Assembly (NCBI GenBank): GCA_048498395.1
Contig: JBEHYB010000054.1
Coordinates: 1 to 17,084 of the forward strand
Source: Micavibrio_B sp048498395
GTDB lineage: Bacteria > Pseudomonadota > Alphaproteobacteria > Micavibrionales > Micavibrionaceae
Length of the DNA stretch: 17,084 bases
Direction of reading: 5' to 3'
Shown piece by piece: positions 1 to 7,561 of the stretch. Below the pieces are notes generated by a model. That model had not been told where the DNA came from. It saw only the letters and a program-made list of their open reading frames with translations, and did no database searches. Position numbers and translations under genes: made by a program. The stretch's first letter is position 1; the number at the start of each line of letters is the position of its first letter.

Positions 1-1
1 T

Positions 2-1879
2 AATCCGAACGATATCGGCCTTGGTGCCGTCGACAGTCTCGACGCATTGACCGACGGGCGCACGCTTTACACGGGCGACGAACATTTATTCGGCGGTTAT
101 GCGGCCGGGAATGCGGCCTATGACGGCAGTGACGAGTCCGTCATAGGCTGGGGTTATGGTTCATTTATGAATGCGGCCGGCGCATTTGGAGGCACGGCCT
201 TTGGTTATTATTCAATCGCGGACACCGTATCGGGAACGAACGGATTGGTGGGTTTCGGTTCCGAGGCCATGCGCAGCGCGAACGGATCGAATTCCGGCGC
301 TTTCGGTTATCAGGCGCTTAAAGGCTTCATTTCCGGTGGCGAGAAAACCGCGGCCTTCGGCGCGCAGGCCGGACTGGGTTATACGAGCGGCAGCTGGTTC
401 AGCGTCATCGTTGGTTCACAGGCTGCGAAAACAGCCGTGTCAGCGGATTATTCGGTTATCGTCGGCGCACTGGCGGGTTCACAGGGCGGTACGGCACCGG
501 GTGGCACGCTGATGGTCGGCTACAAAACCGCCGATTACTGGGATTCATCTTTTGCCTCAACGACATTTGGCGCGCAGGCCATGGAACAAAGCGGCTCCAG
601 TGCGGCCACGACGGCATTCGGCGCTTTCGCCATGAATAGTTTCAAGGCGAATTACGATGACGATGACGATGCCAAGGATGAAAATACCGCCGTCGGTTAC
701 AGTGCGCTGCGTAACAAACTGATTTCAACCGATGAAGTCGCGATCGGCTCGAGGGCAAGTTATAACCTTGTAACCGGCGTATATGATCCTAATATCAGTT
801 TTGGCTATAAAGCTCTGTACAACGATGTCCAGGGGACTGAAAACACCGCTTTTGGCGCGTTCTCCGCATACAATAATATAGTAAATAACAATACAGCCAT
901 CGGTTTCCGCGCGAATTATATGGGTGCGACCCCGGCTGTTGCGATCGGTAGCAATGCCCTGTTCGCGAACGATCAGATGGCTCTGCTTGGAGCTAATATC
1001 ATCGCTATCGGATCGTCTGCCGCCTATGGCCAGAAATCGAGCAATATTATCGCCGTCGGTTTCGAAGCATTCAAAGCATCTGGAACGCTTATCGATTCAG
1101 TCGCCGTCGGCGCGGGCGCGGGCGCTGCGAGTTCGACCAGCAGTTATTCGACTTTAGTCGGGGCTACCGCCGGGCAGAACTATACATCAGGCATAGGCAA
1201 TACAGGTTTCGGTTATGATGTCTTTGATTTTAAAACAAGTGGCGATGGGAATACAGCTGTCGGCTATATGAGTAATACCAATGGCAGCGGCGGAGCGGAC
1301 AATACGACCGTCGGAAGCCTGGCAGGTGGTGGTATTTCCGGAGGGAACTACAATACGGCAGTGGGCTATAGCGCAGGCTATAACCTTAGCAGTGACGTGA
1401 ACAGTACCTTCATCGGCAATAATGTTCAGGCGGCTTCGAACAACCGGACGAACAGCATGGGGATCGGCTATGGGTCCGGTGCCTCGATCAGCACCGACAA
1501 CACGATTCGCTTCGGCGACACGAACGTCACGAGCTTTACCGGCAAGGTCGCCTGGACCAATACATCGGATAAACGCCTCAAGAAGGACATCAAGTCGACC
1601 GATCTGGGTCTCGACTTTATCATGAAGCTGAAACCGGTCTCCTATCGCCTGATCGACGGCAACGGCCTCCTCGATTACGGCTTTATCGCCCAGGATGTCG
1701 AGGAAGCCTTAGAAGGGCGTGAGACGAACATGATCATCCGCGAGAATGACAAGATGAAGACCTATGAGATGCGGGCGACGGATATTCTGGCCCCGCTGAC
1801 CAAGGCCATCCAGCAGCAGCAGGCCGAGCTCGAAAGCCTTGAAAAACAACTGGATACGATGGCCGTCGCGCCGCGTTAA
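2..1879 (+). CDS. Beta-roll fibre/adhesin with C-terminal Peptidase_S74 chaperone (5' partial)
   Basis: The reading frame is open to the left edge (it begins PNDIGLGAVDSLDALTDGRT), so the N-terminus is missing and the TTG at 47 is not a real start. Most of the protein is degenerate repeats of the type NTAVGYSA, NTAFGAFSA, NTAIGFRA, VAIGSNAL, like the beta-roll head of trimeric adhesins and tail fibres. A linker of the form NTIRFGDTNVTSFTG leads into a Peptidase_S74 domain. Its signature SDKRLKKDI starts at nt 1565, with the predicted cleavage Ser at 1565-1567 and the Lys of the dyad at 1580-1582. GFIAQDVEEAL follows, and a Gln/Glu-rich coiled coil ends the protein. In this family the domain helps trimer folding and then cuts itself off. 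There are no phage genes beside it, so a cell-surface fibre is as plausible as a phage tail fibre. An Asp run lies near nt 654-671. Confidence 0.88.
   Translation, partial: NPNDIGLGAVDSLDALTDGRTLYTGDEHLFGGYAAGNAAYDGSDESVIGWGYGSFMNAAGAFGGTAFGYYSIADTVSGTNGLVGFGSEAMRSANGSNSGAFGYQALKGFISGGEKTAAFGAQAGLGYTSGSWFSVIVGSQAAKTAVSADYSVIVGALAGSQGGTAPGGTLMVGYKTADYWDSSFASTTFGAQAMEQSGSSAATTAFGAFAMNSFKANYDDDDDAKDENTAVGYSALRNKLISTDEVAIGSRASYNLVTGVYDPNISFGYKALYNDVQGTENTAFGAFSAYNNIVNNNTAIGFRANYMGATPAVAIGSNALFANDQMALLGANIIAIGSSAAYGQKSSNIIAVGFEAFKASGTLIDSVAVGAGAGAASSTSSYSTLVGATAGQNYTSGIGNTGFGYDVFDFKTSGDGNTAVGYMSNTNGSGGADNTTVGSLAGGGISGGNYNTAVGYSAGYNLSSDVNSTFIGNNVQAASNNRTNSMGIGYGSGASISTDNTIRFGDTNVTSFTGKVAWTNTSDKRLKKDIKSTDLGLDFIMKLKPVSYRLIDGNGLLDYGFIAQDVEEALEGRETNMIIRENDKMKTYEMRATDILAPLTKAIQQQQAELESLEKQLDTMAVAPR
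654..671 (+). repeat. Three tandem ACGATG hexamers encoding an Asp run
   Basis: ACGATG is repeated three times without a mismatch. In frame it gives most of a DDDDD stretch followed by AKDEN, between two beta-roll repeats of the fibre. The repeat unit is a multiple of three, so expansion or contraction would keep the frame. An acidic calcium-binding loop is possible but not shown. Confidence 0.6.
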
Positions 1880-1903
1880 GGTTATCTTAAATACTTGATT
1901 TCA

Positions 1904-2015
1904 AAAGATTTTAAAAAGTTTTTGACCATTCACTACCCTTTAACTATCTGCCCGTATGATGACTATATCAGGGGTTTGCGATTCTCGTTGGGAATGAGGC
2001 CGCAAAGATTTTAAA
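1904..2015 (+). repeat. Direct repeat AAAGATTTTAAA, two copies exactly 100 bp apart
   Basis: The 12-mer AAAGATTTTAAA occurs at 1904-1915 and again at 2004-2015, flanking the likely promoter of the gene at 2032. The second copy runs straight into the ribosome binding site. These could be binding sites for an AT-preferring regulator. AT-rich 12-mers can also recur by chance. Confidence 0.35.
1922..1950 (+). promoter_or_regulatory. Candidate sigma70-type promoter for the gene at 2032
   Basis: TTGACC at 1922-1927 is followed after 17 bases by TATCTG at 1945-1950, a fair match to -35/-10 spacing in the only sizeable gap before 2032. The -10 is weak; a better -10 word (TATGAT, 1955-1960) has poor spacing. 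No GC-rich terminator is visible after the fibre gene, so read-through is also possible. Confidence 0.35.
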
Positions 2016-2031
2016 GGGGACGATTTTCGTC
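2013..2031 (+). promoter_or_regulatory. Ribosome binding site with hairpin before the start codon
   Basis: AAAGGGGA at 2013-2020 is a strong Shine-Dalgarno sequence, but its last G lies 12 bases from the ATG at 2032, which is long. GACGA-TTT-TCGTC (2019-2031) is a perfect 5-bp stem with a 3-base loop that fills the gap. If folded, it would bring the two signals together or partly mask the site. It fixes the choice of start for this gene. Confidence 0.45.
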
Positions 2032-3327
2032 ATGACAAAAGAGCCGGGCCAGACACAAAATAACGCGGAAATCCGCATCGAACCGATCGCCAATTGCCGG
2101 TTCGCCTATACGATCAACAATTCACAACCCGTGCGTTGCAGCTGGATCTCCGACCAGCCGCTTTTCTTCACCGAAGAAGACATTATTGAAGAAGACGATA
2201 TTCTTGACGATCCGGTTTTCAAAGCGCTGGAAAAAGATATCGCGTCGCTGCGTCAGAAAACAGGCGCATACGAGAAAATTTCTGCTGAATTCGTCGAGCC
2301 TCTGGAAATAAAATCACAAAGATTCCTGGCTGATGCTGAATTTATCAGCACGCCATATAAGAAGACAGAATCAGTTTCTTACAAAGACCTGCTTAAAAAC
2401 AGCCGATTCGCATCGATGCTGCTGTCATTTGCAGAACTTCATGGCGTTCAGTTCAAGGAAAGTTCGCAGATCAACGATGTTACATACGATCGCGAAGGTT
2501 CCGTCATATTGATCCGCGCCGATATCGAGCCGGCCACTAAAGTTCTCCTGATCGCGCGCGAGCTTCGTCGTGTATGGCAGCACAGAAACGGTGCCGGTAT
2601 GCACCCTTTGATGCTGCATCCGGATCATGCGGTCGTGATCAATCGTGCACAGCTTGCCGACCTTACGATTTCAATGATCCGCGTTGCCTGGGAATTGCAG
2701 CTTGCCGGTGATAAAGGTGCCTGGATGCGCGTCGAAAATTCAACGATGGCCGACCTGGGCCGCGCCTTCGCCCGCGAAGCCGTTTCCGATTTCAGATCCC
2801 TGAATTCAGGAAAAGCCGCGATTGCCTGTTTCGAATCATGGTTCCTGTCCGAACGCTGCCGCAAGGCCGACCGTACGCTGATCCAGCAGATGCTGGCAGA
2901 TTACCAGGGCTATGTATTCGCTGATAACGCGGATGCCAGCCGTTCGATCACTTTCGACCTTTTGAATGCGCTGGGTAAAATGCCTTTCGGCGACAATTAC
3001 CTCGCGAAATCGGCGAATCAGATTCTGGCTGACACTGTTTTCACAGAAGTCCGCGATCGTTCAAACGCAAACTTCCTGTGGTTTATCAAATTCGAGCGTT
3101 CTTTCCGTGATGGCGAAGAGGAAATTTCCAGAACAACAACTGAAAATACAGCCTCGCCTTCCGCGGTCCGTACGACTAAGATGAAGGCCAGACAAGAGTC
3201 GAAACCTTCGGCTGAAATCATCGCCTTGCCACAACGCCCCGTTCATATCGAAGAACGCAAAACGGCCAATGGCTCTGGTAAGATTTCGGGCGCTGATATC
3301 GTGCTCTTCATCCCGCCCATTGAATAA
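2032..3327 (+). CDS. Degenerate metallopeptidase-like domain protein (DUF6782-like), first of a tandem pair
   Basis: A 431-residue soluble protein with no signal peptide or membrane segment. Residues about 40-60 are very acidic (EEDIIEEDDILDD). The core, about 115-355, resembles alphaproteobacterial proteins annotated with a putative metallopeptidase domain (recalled as DUF6782). At the place where a zinc HExxH-type helix would be expected it reads ARELRRVWQ (175-183), so the histidines are replaced by Arg. An AWELQLAGDKGAW segment (219-231) and ACFESWFLSERCRKADR (265-281) follow. The C-terminal 75 residues are low-complexity, rich in Ser, Thr and Lys. The next gene shares this order of segments (ALRLIWQ, AAYQLRSQGDHDLW, FSDWFGDDARINRID), so the two look like old duplicates. 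A binding or regulatory role for a dead peptidase fold is inference; the family name is from memory and uncertain. Confidence 0.7.
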   Translation: MTKEPGQTQNNAEIRIEPIANCRFAYTINNSQPVRCSWISDQPLFFTEEDIIEEDDILDDPVFKALEKDIASLRQKTGAYEKISAEFVEPLEIKSQRFLADAEFISTPYKKTESVSYKDLLKNSRFASMLLSFAELHGVQFKESSQINDVTYDREGSVILIRADIEPATKVLLIARELRRVWQHRNGAGMHPLMLHPDHAVVINRAQLADLTISMIRVAWELQLAGDKGAWMRVENSTMADLGRAFAREAVSDFRSLNSGKAAIACFESWFLSERCRKADRTLIQQMLADYQGYVFADNADASRSITFDLLNALGKMPFGDNYLAKSANQILADTVFTEVRDRSNANFLWFIKFERSFRDGEEEISRTTTENTASPSAVRTTKMKARQESKPSAEIIALPQRPVHIEERKTANGSGKISGADIVLFIPPIE

Positions 3328-3414
3328 ATAATTCCGGTACATCGCCGAATAACTACAAGACTATCGCCTGCCTGCTATTTTCGTTCCTCTCGTCCTGTCT
3401 TATCCAGGGACTCT

Positions 3415-4434
3415 ATGAATAAAGAAATTTTAGAAATAACGCCTTCGGGCGGCATTTACTGTCTCGTGAGCCTCTCACCGAGCCGTAAATTCGACTGCGC
3501 GCGCCCGAACGGTTATGCGATCAGCGATCTTTTAAACCAGATCAGATTGAATGAAGATTCGCATGACGGGTTTTTAACCGACGGCGATGCTTTGCGCTGG
3601 GCTTTGTCTCTTTTGTGCGAAACGCCGATCGGGCGCTCGCTGGCACATGACGCGCGTTTCGACGACTGGATGATTTTGGTCGAGGACGGCGATGAATGGA
3701 GTGAAAGCGCGTCCGCCGATCACAGGCTGAAATGCATTCATATCCCGCGTTATGCCGAATCGATTACAGTGTTCTCGCGCGAGCAAAGCGCGCAGATGCA
3801 GTTCGTTTTCAACCTGCTTAAAGCCCTGCGCCTAATCTGGCAGGAAAATACCGATATCAAACGATCCGAAGATTTAACCGCCGAGGACCAGTTATTGCTC
3901 AAACGCCTGATCGAGGCGGATGGCGATCTCTGCGGATTGATGGCCGCCTATCAGCTGCGGTCGCAGGGCGATCACGATTTGTGGCGTTACCTGCTAAGTA
4001 ATGAATTAAGTCATCTGGCAATAACGCTCGCGGAATGCCTTGATTTCGACGCAACGACGGATGGGATTCTCGATTCCCTCGGCTTCGTTTTCTCCGACTG
4101 GTTCGGCGATGACGCAAGGATTAACCGCATCGACCATGCCGCGCTGTCAGAGCTTGACGAACGCGGACTGAAGCCTTTCGGCGCAGAGAAGATTACTTTC
4201 GAGGACCTGATTCAGCTGACGCAACTGCCGGATGGGTTTTCCTATCTTGAATATACGGCGGCTGAAATCTTGACGGACGAATTCTACGCGCGTATCCCCG
4301 ATGATACGAACCGCGCGCATCTGATGCAGATCCTGAAAGAGACTCAGAGCAATATCATCGAGGATATCGGTTTCCGTGATGTCGAGCTTGCGAAGAAATT
4401 CTTCCCGCTTTCGACATTTGAGACTGTCGTCTAG
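3415..4434 (+). CDS. Second degenerate metallopeptidase-like domain protein (DUF6782-like)
   Basis: A 339-residue soluble protein preceded by a CAGGGA ribosome binding site with good spacing. Its alignable segments match the upstream gene in order: NLLKALRLIWQ (133-143), EADGDLCGLMAAYQLRSQGD (167-186), VFSDWFGDDARINRID (225-240) and YLEYTAAEILTDEFYARI (277-294). The putative zinc-binding helix reads KALRLIWQ and has no histidine. E167/D169 might be the remnant of a third-ligand region. It lacks the acidic N-terminal stretch and the low-complexity tail of its neighbour. The 87-bp gap to the upstream gene shows no terminator, so co-transcription is likely. It ends three bases before the stop of the convergent glucokinase gene. 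Function unknown. Confidence 0.68.
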   Translation: MNKEILEITPSGGIYCLVSLSPSRKFDCARPNGYAISDLLNQIRLNEDSHDGFLTDGDALRWALSLLCETPIGRSLAHDARFDDWMILVEDGDEWSESASADHRLKCIHIPRYAESITVFSREQSAQMQFVFNLLKALRLIWQENTDIKRSEDLTAEDQLLLKRLIEADGDLCGLMAAYQLRSQGDHDLWRYLLSNELSHLAITLAECLDFDATTDGILDSLGFVFSDWFGDDARINRIDHAALSELDERGLKPFGAEKITFEDLIQLTQLPDGFSYLEYTAAEILTDEFYARIPDDTNRAHLMQILKETQSNIIEDIGFRDVELAKKFFPLSTFETVV

Positions 4435-4437
4435 CTC

Positions 4438-5397
4438 TTATGAGCAGAGCGTGAAACGCGCTTCCTGTTCAAGCCCCAGCAATCCCAGAGCGTCGTGCTT
4501 GATCAGATAGACCGGAACGTCGATCACGAAGGGACTCATCCGGCCTTTTGACTGGAATTCCTCGACAAAGCGCGAGTTGAAGAAATAATCTCCAAGCTTG
4601 GTCGGAATGCCGCCGGCAATGTAGATGCCGCCGCGTGCGCCGAGGGTTAGCGCCAGATTTCCGGCGATGCGGCCAAGGAACGCCAGCATAAGATCGAGCG
4701 CTTCTTTGCAGACGGGGCAGGTGTTATCGATCGCGCGGCGGCTGATATCTTCGGGTGTGATATCGGCAATGGCATCTTTTCCGTCGAGCGAGCAGATCGC
4801 CTGATAAAGATTGATCAGGCCCTTGCCCGAACAGACGCGTTCGGCGGAGATATGGTGGTATTTGCTTAAAAGCTCTTTGGCGATCGCCATTTCACGCAGG
4901 TTGGTGAAAGACATGGTGACATGACCCCCCTCGCCGGGTTGTGCCATATAACGCGTTTCGCCCCAGAATAACGACGCGACACCAAGTCCGGTGCCGGGAC
5001 CGATAATGCCTTTGGATTGCCTCGCGACCGGTTCGCCGCCGCAGATCTTCTGGATAAGGTTGGGTGCGATATCAGGGATAGCGAGCGCGACGGCCTGAAA
5101 GTCGTTCATCACTTCAAGAGACTGAAGATTTAAGTCTTTCTGTACCGCGGATATGCTGAATGTCCATGGCAGGGCAGTGATATTGATCAGGTCGCCATTG
5201 ACGGGGCCGGCGACGGCGAAGATGCCGATGTCCGGTTTGATATTCGCCTCTGACAGGTATGATTTCGCCGCTGCTGTGAGCGAGTCGAAATCATTGCATT
5301 GCAGGTATTTCAGATTCTGAACGCCTGATTTATCGACGATTGCAAAGCGTGCATTCGTGCCACCGATATCTGCGATAAGCGCGGTTTTATTATTCAT
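4438..5397 (-). CDS. glk: Glucokinase (Glk family)
   Basis: ATP-dependent phosphorylation of free glucose to glucose-6-phosphate in the cytoplasm. The 319-residue length fits proteobacterial Glk. The N-terminal phosphate motif ADIGGTNARFAI (9-20), the catalytic-Asp motif VMNDFQAVALAIP (D99, matching D100 of E. coli Glk), the loop GPGTGLGVASL (133-143) and the C-terminal DALGLLGLEQEA all match the family; it is not of the ROK type. The ATG lies three bases after the stop of the alpha-glucosidase gene, with AAGG about eight bases upstream inside that gene's end, so the two are co-transcribed. It is the last gene of the five-gene minus-strand operon and would capture the glucose released by the GH68-like and GH13 enzymes. 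Confidence 0.94.
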   Translation of the reverse strand: MNNKTALIADIGGTNARFAIVDKSGVQNLKYLQCNDFDSLTAAAKSYLSEANIKPDIGIFAVAGPVNGDLINITALPWTFSISAVQKDLNLQSLEVMNDFQAVALAIPDIAPNLIQKICGGEPVARQSKGIIGPGTGLGVASLFWGETRYMAQPGEGGHVTMSFTNLREMAIAKELLSKYHHISAERVCSGKGLINLYQAICSLDGKDAIADITPEDISRRAIDNTCPVCKEALDLMLAFLGRIAGNLALTLGARGGIYIAGGIPTKLGDYFFNSRFVEEFQSKGRMSPFVIDVPVYLIKHDALGLLGLEQEARFTLCS

Positions 5398-5400
5398 TTT

Positions 5401-7026
5401 CTACCTTAAGAAAGTATAACCATAGGGTTTGAGGGAGAGGGAGGAGCCGGCAAGCGTGCCGCCTTCGGAGATCTCGGCAATCGGCGCCCTGCCTTCATAG
5501 CCGCAATCAGCGAGCGAAAGCGTCGAAGGACTGGAAGATAAATTATAGATGCAGATGATTTTCTTATCCGCGAGCAGGCGTTCGAAAATCAGGATATCGC
5601 CCGGGGCGGAAACGAGCTCGATGTCGCCCGTACGCATGACCTCGTTATTCTTTCTGAATGTCAGGAAGGTTCTGTAGTGGTGCAAAACCGAGGCCCGATC
5701 CTGTTTCTGCATATCGACAGACAAAGGCACGTGCGCGGGAAAGACGGGCAGCCAGGTTTTGGCCGCGCTCGAAAAGCCGGCATTGGCGGCGGAATGATCC
5801 CACGGCATCGGCGTGCGCGTGCCGTCACGGCCCGCATGCTCGGGATAGAGCGTTATATCGTAAGGATCGCGCAGATCTTCAAAGGCGAGCTCGGCCTGCG
5901 GCAGTCCCAGTTCTTCACCCTGATACAGGCAATAGGAGCCGCGCAGGGACAGGCCGAGCGCCATATTCAAAAGCGCCGCCTGTTTCTCAAAGCCGGCTGG
6001 CGGATTGATGCGCGAAACCACGCGCTTGAAATCATGATTGTTGGTTGCCCAGCAGATCCAGCCGTCATTGATCTTGCTTTCGACGCGGTCGATCGCACCG
6101 GAGATATCTCTCTTGCTCATGTGCGAACCGAGAAGCCCGGTCGTGTAAGCGAAATGCAATGCGTCATTTCCCTGGACGTAGGAAATGGCCGTGCTTTCAC
6201 TATCGTTGCCGCCGACTTCGCCAAGCAGGCAGCGATCCGCATACTGATCGACATGCGCGCGGATATTATTGATGAACTTGATATTGTCGACCGTGCACAT
6301 GCTGTAGAGACGTTGCTGGCGCGCCATCGGATTTGAAGACGGCATGTCGGACGGCCATGGATCGCTCGCCGCGCGCACGGGATTGTCGCGCAGATTCGGA
6401 TCGTGAAGGTAAGCATGTGCGACATCAAGACGGAAGCCGTCAACGCCCATCTCAAGCCAGAAATCAGCCGTGTCGAAGACGGCCTTTTGCACATCCGCGT
6501 TCCAGAGATTCAAGGACGGCTGGCTGGAGAGAAAATGGTGCATATAATATTGTTCGCGCTTCGCGTCCCATGTCCAGGCTGGGCCGCCAAAATAGGAAAG
6601 CCAGTTATTCGGCACCGTGCCATCCGGTTTGCAATCGGACCATACATACCAATCGGCTTTGGCATTCTTTTTGTCGCGCTTGCTTTCAACGAACCATTCA
6701 TGCTGGTCGGAAGTGTGCGACCATACCATGTCCACGAGTACTTTAAGACCAAGCTCATGCGCGCGTGTCAGGAGTTTTCTAAATTCTTCGATATTGCCGA
6801 AAATGGGATCGACCGATTTATAATCGGCGACATCATAGCCGAAATCTTTCATCGGCGATTTGAAGAACGGCGATATCCAGATCGCATCTACGCCGAGCGA
6901 GGCGACGTAATCGAGTTTGCGGATAATTCCATTAAGATCGCCGATACCGTCACTATTGGTATCGCAGAAACTGCGCGGATAAATCTGGTAGATAACTGCG
7001 CCGCGCCACCAGTTGGTATCGGTCAT
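5401..7026 (-). CDS. GH13 alpha-glucosidase (GH13_23-like), cytoplasmic
   Basis: A 541-residue member of glycoside hydrolase family 13, the usual length for alpha-glucosidases and oligo-1,6-glucosidases. It starts WWRGAVIYQIYPRSF. The conserved regions are complete: region I DMVWSHTSDQHEWF (99-112), region II GFRLDVAHAY with nucleophile D201, region III LLGEVGG with acid/base E270, and region IV NNHDFKRV with transition-state Asp D332. QPSLNLWN (169-176) also fits. There is no signal peptide, so it acts on internal sugars. Related alphaproteobacterial enzymes (Agrobacterium AglA type) hydrolyse sucrose and other alpha-glucosides; here the context favours sucrose or a similar disaccharide. GAGGG lies just upstream of the ATG. 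It follows the cupin gene by 35 bases and is coupled to glk downstream. Exact substrate unknown. Confidence 0.93.
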   Translation of the reverse strand: MTDTNWWRGAVIYQIYPRSFCDTNSDGIGDLNGIIRKLDYVASLGVDAIWISPFFKSPMKDFGYDVADYKSVDPIFGNIEEFRKLLTRAHELGLKVLVDMVWSHTSDQHEWFVESKRDKKNAKADWYVWSDCKPDGTVPNNWLSYFGGPAWTWDAKREQYYMHHFLSSQPSLNLWNADVQKAVFDTADFWLEMGVDGFRLDVAHAYLHDPNLRDNPVRAASDPWPSDMPSSNPMARQQRLYSMCTVDNIKFINNIRAHVDQYADRCLLGEVGGNDSESTAISYVQGNDALHFAYTTGLLGSHMSKRDISGAIDRVESKINDGWICWATNNHDFKRVVSRINPPAGFEKQAALLNMALGLSLRGSYCLYQGEELGLPQAELAFEDLRDPYDITLYPEHAGRDGTRTPMPWDHSAANAGFSSAAKTWLPVFPAHVPLSVDMQKQDRASVLHHYRTFLTFRKNNEVMRTGDIELVSAPGDILIFERLLADKKIICIYNLSSSPSTLSLADCGYEGRAPIAEISEGGTLAGSSLSLKPYGYTFLR

Positions 7027-7061
7027 GCTGAACCCTCAAAAAGCGATCCAGTTTGATAACA

Positions 7062-7523
7062 TTATTCCAGAAAATTTGCGAGGCCTGCTATATCGCCCAG
7101 CAGAGTGTTATAAAGACTTATACTGAAGAAAAGATCGTTCGGGCCGTCGCTGACAATGGCGCGGCCGTAATTGTCGCAATAGCGCGTAATATCATCTTCC
7201 CGACATATACCGCTCTGGCGTTCATAAACGATCAGCGGCTTTGCGGATAAATTCGCCATACTATGAATTGTGCGGCGCGGTATGGAGATCGTCTGGCCTG
7301 TCTGTAGATGATATCTGTTGTGATTGCGAATGGCGGTCAATGCGCCGTCTTCCACCTGCCAGAATTCGTCCCGCAATTCATGCGACTGTAATGACAGGAC
7401 CTGGCCCGGATTTATCGTGATTATTTTTTCGCAAAATTCGATGTTGTTTTCAGATGTGAAATGGCGAACTTCGTAATGTCCCCACGGGCGAAAATCCCGT
7501 TCTCCGGCCGCATATGCTTTCAT
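7062..7523 (-). CDS. Type II mannose-6-phosphate isomerase-like cupin
   Basis: A 153-residue single-cupin protein that matches the C-terminal isomerase half of bifunctional ManC/AlgA enzymes without the GDP-mannose pyrophosphorylase half. It starts RPWGHYEVR, followed by EKIITINPGQVLSLQSHELRDEFW. Likely metal ligands are Q46, H48, E53 and H87. ERQSGICREDDITRYCDNYGR is typical of the family's end. The predicted reaction is interconversion of fructose-6-phosphate and mannose-6-phosphate. About 35 residues follow the core. I chose the ATG at 7523 because homology starts there; a GTG at 7562, overlapping the kinase stop by one base, would add 13 residues without family support. Nine Gs lie just upstream of the ATG and serve as a poor ribosome binding site. 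It links the fructose and mannose pools, which matters for deciding what the GT4 enzyme makes. Confidence 0.85.
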   Translation of the reverse strand: MKAYAAGERDFRPWGHYEVRHFTSENNIEFCEKIITINPGQVLSLQSHELRDEFWQVEDGALTAIRNHNRYHLQTGQTISIPRRTIHSMANLSAKPLIVYERQSGICREDDITRYCDNYGRAIVSDGPNDLFFSISLYNTLLGDIAGLANFLE

Positions 7524-7529
7524 AACGAT

Positions 7530-7538
7530 CCCCCCCCC
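7530..7538 (-). repeat. Homopolymeric G9 tract just upstream of the cupin start
   Basis: The minus strand reads GGGGGGGGG, then ATCGTT, then the ATG. The tract sits where the Shine-Dalgarno sequence should be. Slippage would alter spacing, or would shift frame if the upstream GTG at 7562 were used. It could be a phase-variable translational switch or merely a G-rich ribosome binding site. Confidence 0.55.
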
Positions 7539-7561
7539 AGATGTTACGGGAGGAGTATACA

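Noticed and set aside
1880..2010. Terminator after the fibre gene
   Set aside because: The stretch around 1903-1925 is only A/T-rich with no GC stem, so it does not meet the form of an intrinsic terminator.
6403..7056. Open frame of 217 codons on the plus strand
   Set aside because: It lies wholly antisense to the GH13 gene, whose motifs are intact. The translation has no family features and looks like a mirror of the coding strand.
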